From: Clostridium aquiflavi
Lineage (GTDB): Bacteria; Bacillota; Clostridia; Clostridiales; Clostridiaceae
Assembly (NCBI RefSeq): GCF_031344075.1
Contig: NZ_JAVJAN010000011.1
Coordinates: forward strand, 31,333 to 95,332
Length of the DNA: 64,000 nucleotides
Direction: 5' to 3'
Shown here: in pieces, positions 1-9,556 of the stretch
Layout: every line of letters begins with the position of its first letter
How positions within the stretch are numbered: position 1 is the first letter of the stretch
The notes under the pieces: model-generated
Told to the model about the DNA's origin: nothing
What the model saw: only the letters and a program-made list of their open reading frames with translations
Databases searched by the model: none
Position numbers and translations under genes: made by a program

Positions 1-2798
1 GATTTCTTACACTTAGGACATACATAATGCGGTGGCAATCCATTAACTTCAGTGATATCAGACATAGTTGCTACAAATGAAGACCCAACGGATCCTCTTG
101 AACCAACCAAATAACCATCTTCCGTAGATTTAGCAACTAGTTTTTGAGCTATTAGATATAATACGGCATATCCATTGTTTATTATAGAGTTAAGTTCTTT
201 ATCTAGTCTTTTTTGAACTACCTCTGGAAGAACTTCTCCATAAATAGCATGAGCTTTATTCAATGTCATATTCTTTATATCTTCTTCTGCACCTTCAATT
301 TTAGGTGGATATGTTTCATCTGGTATTGGCTTTAACACATCTATACTATCAGATATTTTTTTAGGATTATCAATAACAACTTCTTTTGCGATATCTTTTC
401 CTAAATAAGAAAATTCTTTTAACATTTCTTCTGTTGTTTTTAAATAAAGTGGTGGCTGATTATCTGCGTCAGAAAAGCCTTGCCCTGCCATAATTATTCT
501 TCTAAAAGCTTCATCATTAGGATTTAAGAAATGTACATCTCCCGTAGCAACAGTAGGTTTATTGCATTCCTTACCCAATCTATATATTTTTCTATTAATC
601 TCTCTTAATTCTTCTTCATCTTTAACTGACCCTTTTGCAATAAGGAAATTATTATTAGCTATAGGTTGAATTTCAACGTAATCATAAAATTCTATAATTT
701 CTTTTATTTCATCATCACTTCGTCCTTCTAATACAGCTTTATATACTTCTCCTGCTTCACATGCAGACCCTATAATTAAGCCTTCTCTAAATTCAGAAAG
801 TAGAGTCTTTGGTGTTCTTGGCCTTCTAAAGAAATTATCTATATGAGATTTAGATACTAATTTATATAAATTTTTTAATCCTGCTTGCGTCTTAGCTAAA
901 ATAATAATATGATAAGTTGGTTGTTTTCTTATATCCACTTTTGATAAAAACAAATCATTTAAAGATTTCAAATCATTTATTTCAAAATCCTCTTCTATTT
1001 TCTCAAAAGATTTTAAAAGTATATCTGCTGTTGCTTTTGCATCATCTACTGCTCTATGATGATTTTCAAGAGAAATTCCCAAGAATTTAGCAACTATATT
1101 TAGTTTAACCTTTTTTAATTCAGGATATAAAAATCTACATAATGTAACTGTATCCAATATTGGAAGATCAAACCTTATATTTAAATCTCTGCAATTCTTT
1201 TTTATAAAACCCGTATCAAATGCTGCATTATGTGCAACTACTACAGTATCTTCACAAAACTCCATAAATTTCGGAAGTATATTTTCTATTATGTCTGCAT
1301 CTTTAACCATATTATTATCAATGCTTGTAAGTTGTGTGATTTTATATGGAATATCTCTTTTTGGATTAACAAAACAGCTAAATTTATCTATAATTTCACC
1401 ATTTTTAATCTTAACTGCTCCAATTTCTATTATTTTATCATTAACAGGAGAAAATCCGGTTGTTTCTAAATCAAAAACAACAAATGTATCATCCAATGTA
1501 TAACCTTTTTCATTTATTACAAGAGGAACCCCATTATTAACTAAATAACCTTCAACTCCATACAATATCTTTATTTTATTTTTTTTAGAAGCAAGTTGTG
1601 CTTCTGGATATGCCTGAACTACACCATGATCCGTTATTGCAATTGCTTCATGCCCCCATTTTGCAGCAGTCTCTATTATTTTAGATGCAGATGTAATACC
1701 GTCCATACTGCTCATATTAGTATGAAGATGAAGTTCTATTCTCTTTTCCTGAGCTCCATCCATTCTATCAATTTTTTTCATTCTAGCTATATCTCTACCC
1801 ATTATTACTACTTCTCTTGCATAAGTATCAAATACAGCTTCACCTCTAACTTTACAATAAAGTCCTTTTTTGACTTCATCCAATACCGCTTCTTTTTCTT
1901 GAGGTTTTAAGAAACACTTTACAGTGATAGAACTTGTATAGTCTGTAATATAAAAAGTTAATATTGTTTTTCCTGTTTTAGTTTCTATAATATCTGTTTT
2001 GAAAATTTCACCTATAATAGCTACATATCCAGTTGTTTCATCTATATCTTTTATAGGTGTAGATTCCATCCTTATACCTCTTCCAAGAATAGTATTTTCA
2101 TCCTTTGGTTCTTTCTTGTAAGAAGCATAATTTGGCTTATTATCATTTTTTCTATAATTATTTTCACCGGATTTTTGTGATTTAGATACTTTTGAACTAG
2201 AACCATCTGAACTTATAGTTCTATTATTCATAACTTCTTTTATTATTTTAATATTTTCTTCTTTTTTACTTGCTTCATATTCTTCACCAATCATTAAATT
2301 TGAATCAAAACTAAAATTAACTTTTGTTGAAATACTAAAAATATCTTTTATATTATTCTGAAGCAATTTATCTATTTTCTTATTTAAAGCATGATTTATT
2401 AAAGTTTCATTTCCTGAATATATATTTATAACTTTTTCATCAACTTTTCTGTTCTTGGAATATAATATAGAACGACACAGAGGGTATTTTTTTGCTATTT
2501 CTTCTGCAATATTAATCCAATATTTTGAATTAATTTCTTCTAATGATGTATTACTAACATCTAGATAACACAAAAATTCTATATCTATATTAAATCCTAA
2601 ATTATCTATAATTAACTTTTTCAAATATTCTTCTTCTTGACTTGTAAGTGATTCTAATGATTTCAGCACTATTTTTAATATTTGACTTTTTTTATAAAAC
2701 TGAAATCTTAATAGTCTTATTTCTTTATTTTCTAAAATTTCATTCTTATTAATTTCTTTTGTTAATTGTTTTATAAAGTCTTGACTAATAAGAACCAC
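1..2798 (-). CDS. polC: DNA polymerase III PolC, N-terminal part (cut by window edge)
   Basis: Gram-positive replicative DNA polymerase with built-in 3'-5' proofreading. About 932 codons are present of a protein normally near 1,430-1,450 residues; the polymerase core lies beyond the left edge. Reading the minus strand shows an N-terminal helical region, an OB-fold, and a PHP domain (HLHTNMSSMDG) split by a DEDD exonuclease. The exonuclease motifs VFDLETTG, HNAAFDTG and HRAVDDAKAT are all visible. The last residues read PPHYVCPKC, typical of the PolC polymerase entry. The likely start is GTG at 2798 after AGAGAGGAG. No ATG is available there, and the spacing to that SD is short, so a rare start a few codons downstream cannot be excluded. 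It follows ispG, as in other clostridia. Confidence 0.95.
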   Translation of the reverse strand, partial: MVLISQDFIKQLTKEINKNEILENKEIRLLRFQFYKKSQILKIVLKSLESLTSQEEEYLKKLIIDNLGFNIDIEFLCYLDVSNTSLEEINSKYWINIAEEIAKKYPLCRSILYSKNRKVDEKVINIYSGNETLINHALNKKIDKLLQNNIKDIFSISTKVNFSFDSNLMIGEEYEASKKEENIKIIKEVMNNRTISSDGSSSKVSKSQKSGENNYRKNDNKPNYASYKKEPKDENTILGRGIRMESTPIKDIDETTGYVAIIGEIFKTDIIETKTGKTILTFYITDYTSSITVKCFLKPQEKEAVLDEVKKGLYCKVRGEAVFDTYAREVVIMGRDIARMKKIDRMDGAQEKRIELHLHTNMSSMDGITSASKIIETAAKWGHEAIAITDHGVVQAYPEAQLASKKNKIKILYGVEGYLVNNGVPLVINEKGYTLDDTFVVFDLETTGFSPVNDKIIEIGAVKIKNGEIIDKFSCFVNPKRDIPYKITQLTSIDNNMVKDADIIENILPKFMEFCEDTVVVAHNAAFDTGFIKKNCRDLNIRFDLPILDTVTLCRFLYPELKKVKLNIVAKFLGISLENHHRAVDDAKATADILLKSFEKIEEDFEINDLKSLNDLFLSKVDIRKQPTYHIIILAKTQAGLKNLYKLVSKSHIDNFFRRPRTPKTLLSEFREGLIIGSACEAGEVYKAVLEGRSDDEIKEIIEFYDYVEIQPIANNNFLIAKGSVKDEEELREINRKIYRLGKECNKPTVATGDVHFLNPNDEAFRRIIMAGQGFSDADNQPPLYLKTTEEMLKEFSYLGKDIAKEVVIDNPKKISDSIDVLKPIPDETYPPKIEGAEEDIKNMTLNKAHAIYGEVLPEVVQKRLDKELNSIINNGYAVLYLIAQKLVAKSTEDGYLVGSRGSVGSSFVATMSDITEVNGLPPHYVCPKCKK

Positions 2799-2819
2799 TC
2801 TCCTCTCTAAAGAATAAAT

Positions 2820-2839
2820 AGAGGGATTTTCATCCCCCT
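2820..2839 (-). terminator. short hairpin between ispG and polC
   Basis: An 8-bp stem with one G-U pair closes on a GAAA tetraloop, 65 bases after the ispG stop and just ahead of polC. The following sequence is only moderately U-rich (ATTTATTCTTT), so it may be a weak terminator or a 5'-UTR hairpin of polC. Confidence 0.35.
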
Positions 2840-2903
2840 ATACTTATTCTTATATTATAATGCTTAATTTATAAATCACAAAATATCCTTTTTATCTTCT
2901 AAA

Positions 2904-3953
2904 CTAAATATTATTTATTTCTTCCATCAAAGCATTTATTAACTCTTCTTCTTTAACTTTTTTAATTATTTCGCCTTTTTTAAAGATGATTCCTTCACCT
3001 TTACCTCCAGCAATTCCAATATCTGCTTCTCTTGCTTCTCCAGGACCATTTACAACGCATCCCATAACAGCAACTTTAATATCTTTATTGCAATTTTCTA
3101 ATCTTTTTTCAACTTCATTTGCTATCTTAATAAGATTAATTTGAGTTCTTCCACATGTAGGACAAGATACAAAGTTTACTCCACCTTTTTTTAATCCTAA
3201 TGACTTAAGTATTTCTATTGCAACTTTAATTTCATCAACAGGATCACTAGTTAAAGACACTCTTATAGTATCACCTATTCCCTCAGCTAAAAGAGTTCCT
3301 ATACCTATGCTTGATTTAATTGTACCTTTAGTTACAGTTCCTGATTCTGTAACCCCTAAATGAAGAGGATAATCACATTTATCTCCTATTAATCTATAAC
3401 AATCTATCATCATCCTTACATCTGATGATTTTATTGAAATAACTATATCGTTAAAATCTAATTTTTCTAAAATCTTAACATGTCTTAGAGCACTTTCAAC
3501 TAAACCTTGTGCTGTAGGTTTTCCATCTCTTTCTAATATATCTTTTTCTAAAGATCCAGAGTTAACACCTATTCTTATAGGTATGTTTTTTTCTTTACAT
3601 TTTTCTGCAACTATCTTTACTTTTTCTTCACTTCCAATATTGCCTGGATTAATTCTTAAAGCAGATACACCACTTTCTATTGATTCAACTGCTAATCTAT
3701 AATCAAAATGTATATCTGCAACTACTGGTATCGGTGATTTAGTTGTTATTTCCTTTAGTGCTTTTGCTGCATCCATATCTAATACTGCACATCTCACTAT
3801 ATCACAGCCAACTCTGTACAGTTCATTTATTTGATTTAATGTATCTTCCACATTTCTTGTATCAGTAGTAGTCATTGATTGAATAGTTATTGGTGCATCT
3901 CCACCAACATAAGTATTTCCGACTTTAACTTTCTTTGAAATTCTTCTTTCCAT
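2904..3953 (-). CDS. ispG: 4-hydroxy-3-methylbut-2-enyl diphosphate synthase (flavodoxin/ferredoxin type)
   Basis: Converts MEcPP to HMBPP in the MEP isoprenoid pathway using a 4Fe-4S cluster. At 349 aa it is the usual short bacterial form: an N-terminal TIM barrel and a C-terminal cluster-binding domain. The cluster ligands are visible as SCPTCGRT (C264, C267) and MGCVVNGPGEA (C299, with E306). It lies 11 bases after rseP, which follows dxr, so two MEP pathway enzymes flank the site-2 protease in one minus-strand operon. In B. subtilis this position before polC is held by proS. Confidence 0.97.
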   Translation of the reverse strand: MERRISKKVKVGNTYVGGDAPITIQSMTTTDTRNVEDTLNQINELYRVGCDIVRCAVLDMDAAKALKEITTKSPIPVVADIHFDYRLAVESIESGVSALRINPGNIGSEEKVKIVAEKCKEKNIPIRIGVNSGSLEKDILERDGKPTAQGLVESALRHVKILEKLDFNDIVISIKSSDVRMMIDCYRLIGDKCDYPLHLGVTESGTVTKGTIKSSIGIGTLLAEGIGDTIRVSLTSDPVDEIKVAIEILKSLGLKKGGVNFVSCPTCGRTQINLIKIANEVEKRLENCNKDIKVAVMGCVVNGPGEAREADIGIAGGKGEGIIFKKGEIIKKVKEEELINALMEEINNI

Positions 3954-3964
3954 ATTTTCATCTC

Positions 3965-4984
3965 CTAAAACTTAACAGGGAATATGATATCTTTAATAGT
4001 TACTAAAATCATAAGACCTATAAGTAACATAAATCCTACATAATTTAAATTTTCAACTATCTTATTTGGAACTTTTCTTCTTGTTATTAATTCAATTAAT
4101 AGTATTACTGTCCAACCTCCATCTAAAGCTGGGAATGGTAACATATTAAACACAGCTAAACTAACACTTATAAAACCAACAAAATACATTAGATCCCAAA
4201 TACCACTTTCAGCAGTTTTAGCTGACATTTTAATTATTGTAAGTGGACCTCCCACATCTGTCTTTAAATTTGATTTTCCTGTAAATATCATTTTAAGACC
4301 TTTAAATGTTTGAGACACTAAAGAAGCTGTTTGATTAACACTATGTTTCAAGCTAGCACCTATACTTGGATTAGTTTCTACTCCAAAACCTATACCTACG
4401 ATATATTCATTTTCTTTATTTAATTTTGGCGTTATAGTTAAATTTTTAATTTCTTCTCCTCTTTTTACTGTAAGATCAACAGGCTCACCTTTTGCCATAA
4501 TTATTCCAACTCTAATATCATCCGCTGTAAAAACTCGTGAACCATCTATTTTTAAAAATTTATCGCCTTCTTGTAAGCCTGCTTCTATTGCTGGATGATC
4601 CGGAAGAACAGTTGCTATCTCTGGCACTTTGTATCCAAATTTTCCTGCAATACACGCAAATATTACTATTGCCAATATATAATTCATTGCAGCTCCAGCT
4701 ATTATAATACTTATCCTTCTAAGAGGCGATTTTTCTGAAAAACTCCTCTCATCTTGAACTGCCTCTTCTTCACCCATCATATTTACAAAACCACCAATAG
4801 GAAATAGACGTAATGAATATGTTGTTTCTTTTCCTTTTTTAGAAATCACCTTAGGGCCCATTCCTATAGCAAATTCCTCTACTCTTACTCCATTTAATTT
4901 TGCTAATGTAAAATGGCCAAGTTCATGTACAATTATTAAAACACTAAACGCTAAAATAGCCCCTAATATAGCTACTAGATTCAT
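3965..4984 (-). CDS. rseP: RIP metalloprotease RseP (site-2 protease)
   Basis: Membrane-embedded zinc protease that cleaves transmembrane segments, for example anti-sigma factors and signal-peptide remnants. HELGH at residues 20-24 gives the zinc ligands and catalytic Glu. NMLPFPALDGG at 280-290 supplies the third ligand region. A single PDZ domain lies between, around residues 120-195. Hydrophobic segments are at roughly 1-22, 95-115, 260-285 and at the C-terminus. At 339 aa it has normal length for the Firmicute single-PDZ form. It sits between dxr and ispG, matching dxr-rasP in B. subtilis. Confidence 0.95.
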   Translation of the reverse strand: MNLVAILGAILAFSVLIIVHELGHFTLAKLNGVRVEEFAIGMGPKVISKKGKETTYSLRLFPIGGFVNMMGEEEAVQDERSFSEKSPLRRISIIIAGAAMNYILAIVIFACIAGKFGYKVPEIATVLPDHPAIEAGLQEGDKFLKIDGSRVFTADDIRVGIIMAKGEPVDLTVKRGEEIKNLTITPKLNKENEYIVGIGFGVETNPSIGASLKHSVNQTASLVSQTFKGLKMIFTGKSNLKTDVGGPLTIIKMSAKTAESGIWDLMYFVGFISVSLAVFNMLPFPALDGGWTVILLIELITRRKVPNKIVENLNYVGFMLLIGLMILVTIKDIIFPVKF

Positions 4985-5000
4985 ATTTTTTCATCCTTTC

Positions 5001-6158
5001 CTATTTCATATCTACTACATATTTTTTAACTTTTCTATCTATTTTAATTATATTCTCTAAAGTTAAAGGCTTTTTACTTTCTTCTTCAAATGCATTCATA
5101 CAATTTTCTATAATATTAAAAATATCTAAAAACTCAATTTTTTCGTCTAAAAATAATGCTACTGCCGCTTCATTAGCACCATTTAATATAGTTGGCATAA
5201 GTCCACCTTGTTTACCTGCTTTAAACGCTAATTTTAATGGCTTAAAAGTTTCTAAATCCGGTTTTTCAAAAGTTAACTGTGATACTTCATAAAAATCTAA
5301 TGTTTTTGCTATTAAATTTTTTCTTTCTGTATAATTAAGAGCATATTGTATTGGCAGTCTCATATCTGCTGCTCCAAGTTGTGCTATTATACTTCCATCA
5401 CAATATTCAACCATAGAATGTACTATGCTTTGAGGATGAATAACAACTTGTATATTATCATAATCACACTCAAAAAGCCAATGTGCCTCTATTACTTCAA
5501 GACCTTTGTTCATTAAAGTAGCTGAGTCAATAGAAATCTTTCTTCCCATATTCCACTTAGGATGATTTAAAGCATCATCGACACTTATATCATTTAAATC
5601 ACATAATTTCTTACCTCTGAAAGGTCCACCTGATGCTGTAAGTATTATTTTATTTAAAGTATTTAAATCATTTCCTCTTAAAGATTGATAAATAGCACTG
5701 TGCTCTGAATCAACAGGAAGTATTTTAACATTATTTTTTTTAGCTTCACTCATAACAAGTTCACCTGCAACAACTAATGTCTCTTTATTTGCAAGTGCTA
5801 TATCTTTTTTTGCCTTTATCGCTTCTAATGTTGGCTCTAAGCCTATCATACCAACTAAAGATGTCAAAACTATGTCAATTTCTTCTAGAGATGCTATTTT
5901 ATTAAGACCCTTCATTTGAGATAAAACTATTGTTGGCTTATTTCTTTCTTTGCAGTATTTTTCTAATTTCTCTGCAGAAGTCTTATCCATCATACCTACA
6001 TATTTAGGATTAAATTCTTCAATAATTTCAATCATTTTATTTACTGAAGAATTAGCGGTTGCTCCAATTAATTTTAATTCTCCATTTGATTTTTTTATTA
6101 CATCTAAGGCTTGAGTTCCTATTGAACCTGTAACCCCTAATATAGATAGCTTTTTCAT
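5001..6158 (-). CDS. dxr: 1-deoxy-D-xylulose 5-phosphate reductoisomerase
   Basis: Commits DXP to the MEP pathway by NADPH-dependent rearrangement to MEP. The NADPH-binding motif GVTGSIG is at residues 8-14. The metal and substrate region reads PVDSEHSAI, and LTASGGPFRG is the flexible-loop and phosphate-contact signature. The start is ATG at 6158, giving 385 aa, because AGGAGG lies a few bases upstream and the protein then begins MKKLSILG. An in-frame start seven codons earlier would place the SD inside the gene. The next gene, rseP, follows after 16 bases. Confidence 0.97.
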   Translation of the reverse strand: MKKLSILGVTGSIGTQALDVIKKSNGELKLIGATANSSVNKMIEIIEEFNPKYVGMMDKTSAEKLEKYCKERNKPTIVLSQMKGLNKIASLEEIDIVLTSLVGMIGLEPTLEAIKAKKDIALANKETLVVAGELVMSEAKKNNVKILPVDSEHSAIYQSLRGNDLNTLNKIILTASGGPFRGKKLCDLNDISVDDALNHPKWNMGRKISIDSATLMNKGLEVIEAHWLFECDYDNIQVVIHPQSIVHSMVEYCDGSIIAQLGAADMRLPIQYALNYTERKNLIAKTLDFYEVSQLTFEKPDLETFKPLKLAFKAGKQGGLMPTILNGANEAAVALFLDEKIEFLDIFNIIENCMNAFEEESKKPLTLENIIKIDRKVKKYVVDMK

Positions 6159-6209
6159 TTCTTTCCTCCTAAAGTACATTATAAAATGCTACTAATTTTT
6201 ATAAATTGT

Positions 6210-7220
6210 TTAACTAGAACTATATACTATTTCTTTTGCCAAAATACTGTACATAGGTCCAACTAGTATTCCTAAAATCCCAAATACTTCTACCCCAATA
6301 TATATAGAAATTAATACAATTAAAGGATGTATATCTAGTTTATCACTTAAAAATTTTGCTTCTAAAATTTCTCTTATGACTTGAACTAATATATATAAAC
6401 ACATAAGTCCAAATGCAGTAAGATAATCTTTCATTACAATATTGTATATTATAATTGGAATAAATACAATTATAGTTCCTACATAAGGTAACACATCTAA
6501 AATACCACAAAGTATTCCTAATATAAAATAATTAGATACATTTAATATAAAGAATCCTCCTATAATCTCAAGTGTTGATATCAAAACTAAACTTATTTCT
6601 ATCAAACACATTTGACTAAAATTTTCTTTTTGTTTTTTTATTTTTTTAATCATTTCACTTGGAAATAACATTAAAACTAAACTTTTTATTTTTTCCCCAT
6701 CTACTAATATAAAGAAAGCACATATATTTCCTATAAAATAAGCTATTATTCCTTCACCTGTAGTTAGTGCCCCTCTTCTTATACTTTCTTGATTTATTAT
6801 GGATATTACACTCTTACCCAAATCAAGCTTTTTTAATTGCAAATCAAGTTCTAATGAAATATCTTGTATAATTCTATTTATTGTGTTTACATTACTCAAA
6901 TATATCTTTTGAAATACATTGAATATTTCATTTCCTAAATATAATATAATCAATATTAAAAGTATATTAACTAAAACAATACTTAGAGCTCCTGAAATCT
7001 TATATGGAATATTTAATTTTATCATAAGCTTATATAGTGGAGCAGCTATTATGGATATAAATATCATTGCTAAAAAAGGTTTAAAATAATATTTTATAAT
7101 ATATGTAATTATAACTATTATAAAAAGTAATACTGTTAAAGATATTATTTTTTTATATTTCTCAAAAATACTATACACCACCCTAAAATCACTTTTTATA
7201 ATATATGCCCTAAGTAACAA
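6210..7220 (-). CDS. AI-2E family transporter-like membrane protein
   Basis: A polytopic membrane protein of about 330 aa with paired hydrophobic segments near residues 25-65, 75-105, 155-175, 205-260 and 265-325. This pattern and the PYVGTIIVFIPIII stretch fit the AI-2E/YtvI (UPF0118) family. Members have been linked to autoinducer export, Na+/H+ exchange or sporulation, and the substrate here cannot be inferred. Its terminator-flanked position between cdsA and dxr is not part of the B. subtilis order, so it looks like an insertion into the operon. The start is uncertain: TTG at 7220 opens the frame, but GTG codons at residues 14 and 15 sit next to a weak AGGGTGG. Confidence 0.75.
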   Translation of the reverse strand: MLLRAYIIKSDFRVVYSIFEKYKKIISLTVLLFIIVIITYIIKYYFKPFLAMIFISIIAAPLYKLMIKLNIPYKISGALSIVLVNILLILIILYLGNEIFNVFQKIYLSNVNTINRIIQDISLELDLQLKKLDLGKSVISIINQESIRRGALTTGEGIIAYFIGNICAFFILVDGEKIKSLVLMLFPSEMIKKIKKQKENFSQMCLIEISLVLISTLEIIGGFFILNVSNYFILGILCGILDVLPYVGTIIVFIPIIIYNIVMKDYLTAFGLMCLYILVQVIREILEAKFLSDKLDIHPLIVLISIYIGVEVFGILGILVGPMYSILAKEIVYSSS

Positions 7221-7274
7221 TTTAATTATTATTTATCTTTAACAAAATCTATATTTTTAAATTTTACAACAAAA

Positions 7275-7312
7275 AAAATCTGCAGACTTAAATTTAAATC
7301 TACAGATTTTTT
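7275..7312 (-). terminator. intrinsic terminator after cdsA
   Basis: A 12-bp near-perfect stem, AAAATCTGCAGA against TCTACAGATTTT, is followed on the minus strand by eight T residues. It separates cdsA from the AI-2E family gene. The plus-strand copy also ends in T's, so it could work in both directions. Confidence 0.85.
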
Positions 7313-7320
7313 AATAAATA

Positions 7321-8115
7321 TTAAATTCCAACTATAAAATTTAAGTAATAAAATACAACTGTTGATGAAAAAATTATACTATCAAATCTGTCTAATATTC
7401 CACCATGACCAGGTATTAAATTGCTGTAATCTTTTATTCCTACATATCTTTTTATTGAAGAGGCTACTAAGTCTCCAAACTGGCTAAACACACCACACAA
7501 AGCTCCTATAATAAAATAATGATATAAAGGCATGACATATACATATTTATTAACTATAATTCCAAATATACCACAACATAAAATTGCGCCTAAAAGACCT
7601 CCGATAGATCCTTCAATTGTTTTCTTTGGAGAAACCTTTGGACAAAGTTTATGTTTACCTAAAAATTTTCCTGAGTAATATGCACTTGTATCTGTCATCC
7701 ATGATCCTATAAATATAAGCCAAACTAAAAATTCTCCATGATGTTTTGCATTAACTAAATATACAAAGCTAAATAAAATACCAGCATATATAAAACCTAA
7801 AAATGTTAAAGAAACATCTATAAATGTATAATCTAAATTTATTACTGGAATAATCAACAATATAAACATGGCAAGAACTACTACATACATCATTATATTA
7901 AAATCATTATTTAAAAAATAATACATAATTAATAATGCATATCCAAAAACTGATATTGGATTAAAGTCCTTCTTTTTTAAAGCATTGTAGAATTCCCAAA
8001 GTCCCATTGCTGATAATAAAATAACAAATGATTTAAGATAAATTCCTCCAAGAAAAATAAATATTATAAATGGAGCAATCATAAGTGCACCTAAGTATCT
8101 ATTATTAGATTTCAA
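7321..8115 (-). CDS. cdsA: phosphatidate cytidylyltransferase (CDP-diglyceride synthase)
   Basis: Makes CDP-diacylglycerol from phosphatidate and CTP, the branch point of membrane phospholipid synthesis. The protein is an integral membrane protein of 264 aa with about eight hydrophobic helices. The C-terminal CdsA signature runs through SPKKTIEGSIGG (near 163-174) and KDYSNLIPGHGGILDRFDS (near 229-247), whose Asp residues bind metal. The start is TTG at 8115: AGGGGTG lies 8 bases upstream and no ATG is near. It is 14 bases after uppS, as in B. subtilis. Confidence 0.95.
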   Translation of the reverse strand: MKSNNRYLGALMIAPFIIFIFLGGIYLKSFVILLSAMGLWEFYNALKKKDFNPISVFGYALLIMYYFLNNDFNIMMYVVVLAMFILLIIPVINLDYTFIDVSLTFLGFIYAGILFSFVYLVNAKHHGEFLVWLIFIGSWMTDTSAYYSGKFLGKHKLCPKVSPKKTIEGSIGGLLGAILCCGIFGIIVNKYVYVMPLYHYFIIGALCGVFSQFGDLVASSIKRYVGIKDYSNLIPGHGGILDRFDSIIFSSTVVFYYLNFIVGI

Positions 8116-8129
8116 AAACAGTCACCCCT

Positions 8130-8897
8130 TTACTTTACTCCACCAAATCTTCTATCTCTATTTTGATAGTCCAATATGGCTTTTTGTAAATCTTCTTCTT
8201 TAAAATCTGGCCAAGCTATATCTGAATACCAAAATTCTGAATAAGCACATTGCCATAATAAAAAGTTACTAATTCTTTGTTCACCAGAAGGTCTAATAAT
8301 CAAATCTGGGTCAGGCATTCCTTTAGTATATATGTAATTTGATATCAAATCTTCACTAATATCTTCTTTTTTTATTTTATCGTCTTCTAAATCATCTATA
8401 ATTAATTTCATAGCTCTAACTAATTCATCTCTACCACCATAATTTAGTGCCAGATTTAAATTTATTTCAGTATTATTATTTGTTATTTCTATAGCTTTAT
8501 TTAATTCTTCCTTACATTCTGCTGGGAATTTTAACATATCACCCAATACATTGATTTTAACACCATTTTTGTTAAGTTCTGCAACTTCTCGCTTAAGATA
8601 AACTACTAATAGCTGCATTAATGCACCTACTTCTTCTTTAGGTCTTTTCCAATTTTCAGTTGAGAAAGCATATAAAGTTAAATATTTTATTCCTAATCTT
8701 TTAGACTCTTTTACAATTTTTCTTATTGTTTCAACGCCTGCTTTATGTCCCATACTTCTTGGTAATTTTCTTTTTTTAGCCCAACGACCGTTTCCATCCA
8801 TTATTATTGCAATGTGCTGCGGTATTTTATTCATATCTAGTACAACTTCATTTGTCGAATCTTTTTTTGACTTAAATATACTTAACAAATTTCCCAT
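8130..8897 (-). CDS. uppS: undecaprenyl diphosphate synthase (isoprenyl transferase)
   Basis: Cis-prenyltransferase that extends farnesyl-PP with eight isopentenyl units to make the wall lipid carrier. MDGNGRWA at 33-40 contains the catalytic Asp34 and the diphosphate-binding GNGR. LYAFSTENWKRP and IIRPSGEQRISNFLLWQ are the other conserved blocks. At 255 aa the length is normal. The ATG at 8897 lies almost on top of its SD (GAGAGGGG). A TTG three codons on, at 8888, has better spacing and is a plausible true start. Confidence 0.96.
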   Translation of the reverse strand: MGNLLSIFKSKKDSTNEVVLDMNKIPQHIAIIMDGNGRWAKKRKLPRSMGHKAGVETIRKIVKESKRLGIKYLTLYAFSTENWKRPKEEVGALMQLLVVYLKREVAELNKNGVKINVLGDMLKFPAECKEELNKAIEITNNNTEINLNLALNYGGRDELVRAMKLIIDDLEDDKIKKEDISEDLISNYIYTKGMPDPDLIIRPSGEQRISNFLLWQCAYSEFWYSDIAWPDFKEEDLQKAILDYQNRDRRFGGVK

Positions 8898-8954
8898 CCC
8901 CTCTCTCTGTTTATAATATAAATCAGCTTAAATATCAATTAAATGAACAAATTA

Positions 8955-8984
8955 AGGAAAAAAACCTGCTAAATAGCAGGTTTT
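8955..8984 (-). terminator. intrinsic terminator after frr
   Basis: A perfect 10-bp stem, AAAACCTGCT with AGCAGGTTTT, has a 4-base loop and runs into T's on the minus strand right after the frr stop. uppS must be expressed by read-through or from its own promoter. Confidence 0.9.
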
Positions 8985-8988
8985 GAGA

Positions 8989-9546
8989 TTAAATAGCTAG
9001 AATCTCTTTTTCTTTATCAACTATTATCTTGTCTATATCTTTTATAATAGCATCTGTCTTCTTTTGAACATCATCTTCGCCTTTTTTAATTTGGTCTTCA
9101 GATACGTCTCCATCTTTCTTTAATGCTTTAATTTTATCATTAGCATCTCTTCTAATTGATCTAATTGCTACTTTAGATTCTTCTCCAGTTTTTTTAACTT
9201 TTTTAACAAGATCTTTTCTTGTTTCTTCTGTTAATTCTGGAATAACTAATCTTATTATTGAACCATCATTTGAAGGATTTAAACCTAAGTCCGATTTTAA
9301 AATCGCTTTTTCAATTTCTTTTAATAATTGCTTTTCCCAAGGTGTTATCATTAATACTCTTGGTTCAGGTGAAGAAATATTTGCTGCTTGTGATAATGGG
9401 CACATGCTTCCATAATAATCGATTTGAATTTTATCAAGCATACTTGGATTAGCTCTTCCTGCTTTCATAGTTCCTAACTCTGATTTTAATACAGTTACAG
9501 TTTTTTGCATTTTTTCTTCTGCATTCTTAATGATGTCCTTAATCAT
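8989..9546 (-). CDS. frr: ribosome recycling factor
   Basis: Splits post-termination ribosomes together with EF-G. At 185 aa it is the standard length. GTMKAGRANPSMLDKI and the C-terminal coiled-coil segment RSIRRDANDKIKALKKDG are diagnostic of the three-helix-bundle/beta domain architecture. AGGAGG precedes the ATG at normal spacing. It is 10 bases downstream of pyrH, the conserved pyrH-frr pair. Confidence 0.98.
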   Translation of the reverse strand: MIKDIIKNAEEKMQKTVTVLKSELGTMKAGRANPSMLDKIQIDYYGSMCPLSQAANISSPEPRVLMITPWEKQLLKEIEKAILKSDLGLNPSNDGSIIRLVIPELTEETRKDLVKKVKKTGEESKVAIRSIRRDANDKIKALKKDGDVSEDQIKKGEDDVQKKTDAIIKDIDKIIVDKEKEILAI

Positions 9547-9556
9547 GATTATCCTC

